Below are positions 60,679 to 64,000 of a stretch of 64,000 nt of DNA, in pieces. The stretch is from NCBI GenBank assembly GCA_964023275.1, contig OZ029921.1, forward strand, positions 17,334,204 through 17,398,203, in the 5' to 3' direction. Numbering within the stretch: position 1 is the first letter of the stretch; each line of letters begins with the position of its first letter. The position numbers and the translations under genes were made by a program. Origin of the DNA: Norana najaformis. Lineage: Eukaryota; Annelida; Clitellata; Crassiclitellata; Hormogastridae. Below the pieces are notes generated by a model that was not told the origin of the DNA, searched no databases, and worked only from the letters and a program-made list of their open reading frames with translations.

Positions 60679-63600
60679 CTGATCAAAAATGAAAGACTCA
60701 TTATAATATATCTTTTGCTAGAGATTTTCGTATTTCTTTGTGCTTGCCAGCATCCACCATCTCAAATCATGCTGATTGTGGTGCAAAGGAAGCAAACCTT
60801 ACAGAGAAGACCTTGCTTAGGCAACGTGAAACGACAAGAAATTAGACGTATTTATATTTATGCACTGTGCGTAGCACAAGGGCTAAGAAAGCTGGAAAAA
60901 TGCATCTAGATGCGATCAAAATTTTATAGCACACAGATAGAATTTTAGAGCCTGATTAGGGGGCATAACAGTCTGGGGTCAGCATGCTGGATTATCAACA
61001 AAGAGGTCAAGGGTTCAACTTCCTGCCAGGGCATAAAGATGTTTGGAGATTTCTGCTGCACTTGCACCTCTAGTAAACTCACCTAAAAATAAGTACAATG
61101 ACCACAAACCGTTGGTGGAAAGATGAGGTGGCGAGGGAGAGGACTGGCCACCTGGCGTCATTTGCCAAGGCTAAGAAAAATGAAGTCTCTAACACTTCAT
61201 ATCCACGGCTGTTTCTCAGGGTTGGCTAAAGGACTAGTTTTCTTCTCTGTAGTGTCTGACAAGTCCGTGAATGCTCAAGGTGAAAAGAACTCGAACTAGT
61301 AACAACCCATGACTGAACTGCTAACAGTTGAAAGCAAGCAGGACAAACAAATACCTGTGGATTGGTAGCACAGCAGCAGACAATGAAGAAGAAACCAGGA
61401 ATAACGACAACAAAAATGAGGACAATCAAGAGCCAGGGTCGTTCTTCTATGGCATCCATTAGCACCTGACCAAAGCTCCTCTGTTCACATACAATAACAA
61501 ACAACAGGTCTAGATGTAGGTACACATGCACAAAAGATATGTGTCTAGTTATTTATATAGCGCCTTTCAGAACATTTTATGCCATTACTATGTAGCAAAT
61601 TTTGGTTTTATAATAATGAAATAGAATTCTAATCAACATCAGAGATCTAAAATAAATAATATTTAAACTTTTAGTCAATAAATAAGTTATAAAAAGATGT
61701 TCGAACGATACACATTATCTCAGGTATAATGCGCACTTTTTTCAGAATAAAATCTGCTCAAAGTCTGGGTGCGCATTACACACAGGAGAAAAGTTCTTAG
61801 ATATAAGTAAATACGATCATGGTTTTACAGCGCCTATTTTAATGCTCCCGACTTCACATTTAAATTACATGGGCACGCAGAACTTCACCTGCGCATCGTA
61901 AATAGATACTAAGATTTTTGCATTAGGATAAATTCTGCAACTCGGGGTGTGCATTAAGACATGAATGTGCACTTTAACCGAGATAATATGGTAATTTTAA
62001 AACTTCAATTCATCCCAAGTCAATGAGGCAAACACTTCATGCTGACCTTATTTCTAAGTATGGAAAATACAGCACAATAAGAAAAAGAATTTGAGATGGA
62101 TTTTATCCAACCTGAGCTGCAGAAAATTCCAATTCGAGTGCATGCTTTAACGCCCAACTGTCGTTTGCCCATAGATCAGCCACTCTCTTCTTATCAGTGA
62201 TGATGAAGTTATCAAAAAGAATGTCATTAGACATCGACCACAGCTCCAGTCCTAAAGCACCCTGCAAAAATAACTGAGCTCAGTTAGAGTTCAAAGTCTC
62301 TAGATATAAAACAAAATGGTCAAATAAAAAGCAGATCTGCTGCAAAAACAAGTAGCAGAGTATCACTTTATCACTATCACCACAAAAGAATGTATTATGT
62401 ATCTGGATGTATAGCATTTTTTAACAAAGCTCAAACTCCACAGATGCTTTGCTAAACCAAGAGTTTTTCCATTTACATGTTAGCAAACATTTTTGCTGTT
62501 TAGGTAAAACTTAGAAAAGAAAGACAACTGTTACAGAAGCAAAATGGCATCTGTTAAACAATTCTGCACTGTCTCACAAACAACTCATGCAGTTCTGCAT
62601 GAAGTGGCATGGCATGAGCTACACTTTTTGGAATGTCTGAAGAAAAGACAGCCTGCCACCATTTTCTGACGGGCTTTCACTACCTATCTTTTAAAGAATT
62701 CAGCAGATATCTAAGTATTACTGCTTACTAACAATGGCAGCCATCCTGTATGGATTCTTATCCTCAAAGAAGTTGGGGTTTGGCATCATTCGTGGAGACC
62801 ATTTACCCTGAAACAAACATTTTAAATTTCAGATCAGAACTTGATCGGAATGAAATGATTACATTTTATGCTGAAGGTGAGTGACTGCAGTTGCACATGT
62901 CATGTCAAGGTAAGAATCAAGTAATTAACATTCTTGCTATTATTACATTTGTAAGCCCAGAGTAAATCTACATGGCATCACTATTACAATCTTCATCATC
63001 ACTGTCACCATCACCATCTTCATTAACAACATCTGGCTTAGTCAGCTACACTGGTAGACGAGTATGCCAAGGAGCTTCTGTGCATGAGGATCCCCGGTTC
63101 ACACACTGACTGTAGCTTATTTCAAAGATTTAAATCTCGGGTTAGCAAGGTCTGTGCACAGGGACCTTAAATGGTGTGGTGCCCAGCTTGTTTGGATGTG
63201 AAACCTATGGAGGTTGCAGAATGTGCTATACAGGATACCACTCATTTGAATAACCTTGTTACCCCATTCCAGATATTCCCTGAACCAAAATTCAAAATCA
63301 GAGGACCATAGCGGCTCCACCTGGTCATTTGCCATCAGACCATAAAGGGTCTACCAATTCTAAACTGATTAAACAGGCTTTTTTGTAACTGCAGTTTGAA
63401 TTTGAAGATTCATCAACTGGTACCTTGACAACAGCCCTTTGAATAGATTAGATGAATGGCATTGAATCTCTTCCAAAGCATATTAGAAAGTCTGCAATTT
63501 TTAAACAGCTGCAGTAGGGTACACAGTGGTAGAAGAGATTGCAATGAAGTAACTGAAAAAGCCACATACCTTGTAATTTGGATTGGCTATCATGGGAGGT

Positions 63601-64000
63601 GACCACTTGCCCTTGTATTTCGGATTCTTTACCTTTGGTGGAATCCATTCACCACAACCAGGAACCAGATCACACTTTGGGTTACCTGGCACCAGTGTAC
63701 AATGACACATACAGAAAATTAGGACAAGATGTTTCATTGCCACATATCATGCCAATCTTTGCAGACAGTGTAATGAATCTTTAAAAGTAAAAAACAAATA
63801 GGGATGATGAATAAATCTAAACCTAAAGGAGAGCATTACAGGCCAATGCAAGACTAAACGCAGCAACATAAATATTTGTCAAAATTTCAAATGCCTCAAC
63901 CAAATGGTTTCTCAGACTCAGAGGTGATGAACAAAGAAAAAAGGGAAGAAAGTACAGATAAAATTAAAGTCACCTAAGTAAACTTGGTTACTCACTGATC
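60496..64000 (-). CDS. CANX: Calnexin, C-terminal half (5' part beyond right edge)
   Basis: Calnexin is an ER membrane lectin chaperone that binds monoglucosylated glycoproteins and, through its P-domain arm, ERp57. Six minus-strand exons join in phase: 63996-64000 (partial), 63570-63685, 62733-62807, 62112-62261, 61355-61480 and 60496-60678. P-domain repeats [29 protein letters not shown] and [16 protein letters not shown] are followed by [17 protein letters not shown], the end of the lectin domain. Then come [20 protein letters not shown] and a Cys-rich CCCA membrane end, matching the EERPWL-TM-CC pattern of calnexin. The tail after the membrane keeps KKTDVPT (human KKTDAPQ) but is short, poor in acidic residues and ends in ETNRF rather than RKPRRE. 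Vertebrate calmegin is a paralogue; in an invertebrate calnexin is the expected name. Confidence 0.93.
60955..61240 (+). repeat. SINE-A copy 4 (full length)
   Basis: Head AACAGTCTGGGGTCAGCATG with B box GGGTTCAACTTCC, body GGAGATTTCTGCTGCACTT..., and the 3' end CAGGGTTGGCTAAAGGACTA followed by TTTTCTTCTC. It is in the last calnexin intron. Confidence 0.8.
61355..61480 (-). CDS. CANX: Calnexin exon: transmembrane anchor
   Basis: It encodes [16 protein letters not shown], then a stretch of about 20 hydrophobic residues ending in CCCATNPQ. Donor CAG|GTATTT, phase 0. Confidence 0.94.
61718..61983. mobile_element. Small TA-flanked MITE (about 266 bp), Tc1/mariner-like
   Basis: Ends TCTCAGGTATAATGCGCAC and, inverted, TCTCGGTTAAAGTGCACAT form imperfect inverted repeats, each flanked by TA. 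The inside has further GTGCGCATTA-type inverted motifs and no frame. Superfamily is inferred from the TA flanks. It lies in a calnexin intron. Confidence 0.65.
62112..62261 (-). CDS. CANX: Calnexin exon: end of lectin domain
   Basis: It encodes [39 protein letters not shown] and [17 protein letters not shown]...FDNFI and DWA-D-W are calnexin/calreticulin signatures. Phase 0-0. Confidence 0.97.
62733..62807 (-). CDS. CANX: Calnexin exon: last P-domain repeat
   Basis: It encodes [16 protein letters not shown] and KNPYRMAAI, phase 0-0, between TGTTTCAG and ATT|GTTAGT. Confidence 0.95.
63125..63210 (-). repeat. Repeat-D fragment in calnexin intron
   Basis: On the plus strand GGTCTGTGCACAGGGACCTT then AAATGGTGTGGTGCC is the inverted 3' end of the family. 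Confidence 0.65.
63570..63685 (-). CDS. CANX: Calnexin exon with P-domain repeats
   Basis: It encodes [18 protein letters not shown] and [20 protein letters not shown], ending in phase 0 at AAG|GTATGT, exactly at a repeat boundary. Acceptor GTGCCAG, entry phase 1. Confidence 0.93.
63996..64000 (-). CDS. CANX: Calnexin partial exon at window edge
   Basis: Five bases before a strong donor (GATCA|GTGAGTAACC) join to the next exon to give I-S-N-P-K-C, exactly the I.NP.C pattern that precedes GCG.W in calnexins, and the phase fits. It is short, so the support comes from the fit. Confidence 0.6.

Overview
This is AT-rich animal nuclear DNA. Coding sequence is split into short exons with GT-AG introns, and the introns and spacers are full of SINEs, LINE fragments, DNA transposons and microsatellites. 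The repeat mix (several tRNA-derived SINE families, RTE-like and CR1-like LINEs, hAT and Tc1/mariner-like elements) suggests an invertebrate, most plausibly a lophotrochozoan such as a mollusc. That placement is inference; the sequence alone does not name the species.

Four protein-coding genes were reconstructed by joining exons across splice sites with matching phases. All four lie on the minus strand, so they read from right to left. (1) 60496-64000: the 3' part of calnexin, covering the end of the P domain, the end of the lectin domain, the membrane anchor and an unusual cytosolic tail; its 5' part lies beyond the right edge. (2) 52701-55598: a complete two-exon gene for a type II membrane protein of the DUF229 (alkaline-phosphatase/sulfatase-like) family. 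(3) 37746-48728: FANCL, the RING-type E3 ubiquitin ligase of the Fanconi anaemia core complex, traced through 12 well-supported exons plus one tentative tiny last exon. (4) 1096-34927: the first seven exons of a kinesin-3 family motor, closest to KIF16B/STARD9 by motif, with very large introns and a 33-bp exon; the rest of the gene lies beyond the left edge. No functional link between the four genes is apparent; they are neighbours with separate jobs in ER folding, the cell surface or secretory pathway, DNA repair and vesicle transport.

The FANCL introns hold the clearest mobile elements. One is a 5'-truncated RTE-like LINE with an open reverse-transcriptase frame, flanked by an identical 42-bp target duplication, so it looks very young. 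Another is a 1.3-kb non-autonomous hAT-type element with an 8-bp target duplication, ending 70 bp from an exon. A third is a CR1-like LINE fragment carrying a 2A-like NPGP motif. The kinesin introns hold three same-oriented copies of a tRNA-derived SINE, a (CAT)n-tailed SINE, a degenerate CR1-like LINE, a near-perfect 58-nt hairpin, a purine tract that appears to have grown from a SINE tail, and a 42-bp minisatellite. A calnexin intron holds a small TA-flanked MITE.

I found no bacterial-type system, CRISPR array, rRNA or functional tRNA gene, and nothing I would call a new molecular system. The most interesting items are the young RTE insertion, the micro-exon in the motor domain, the hairpin and the calnexin tail.
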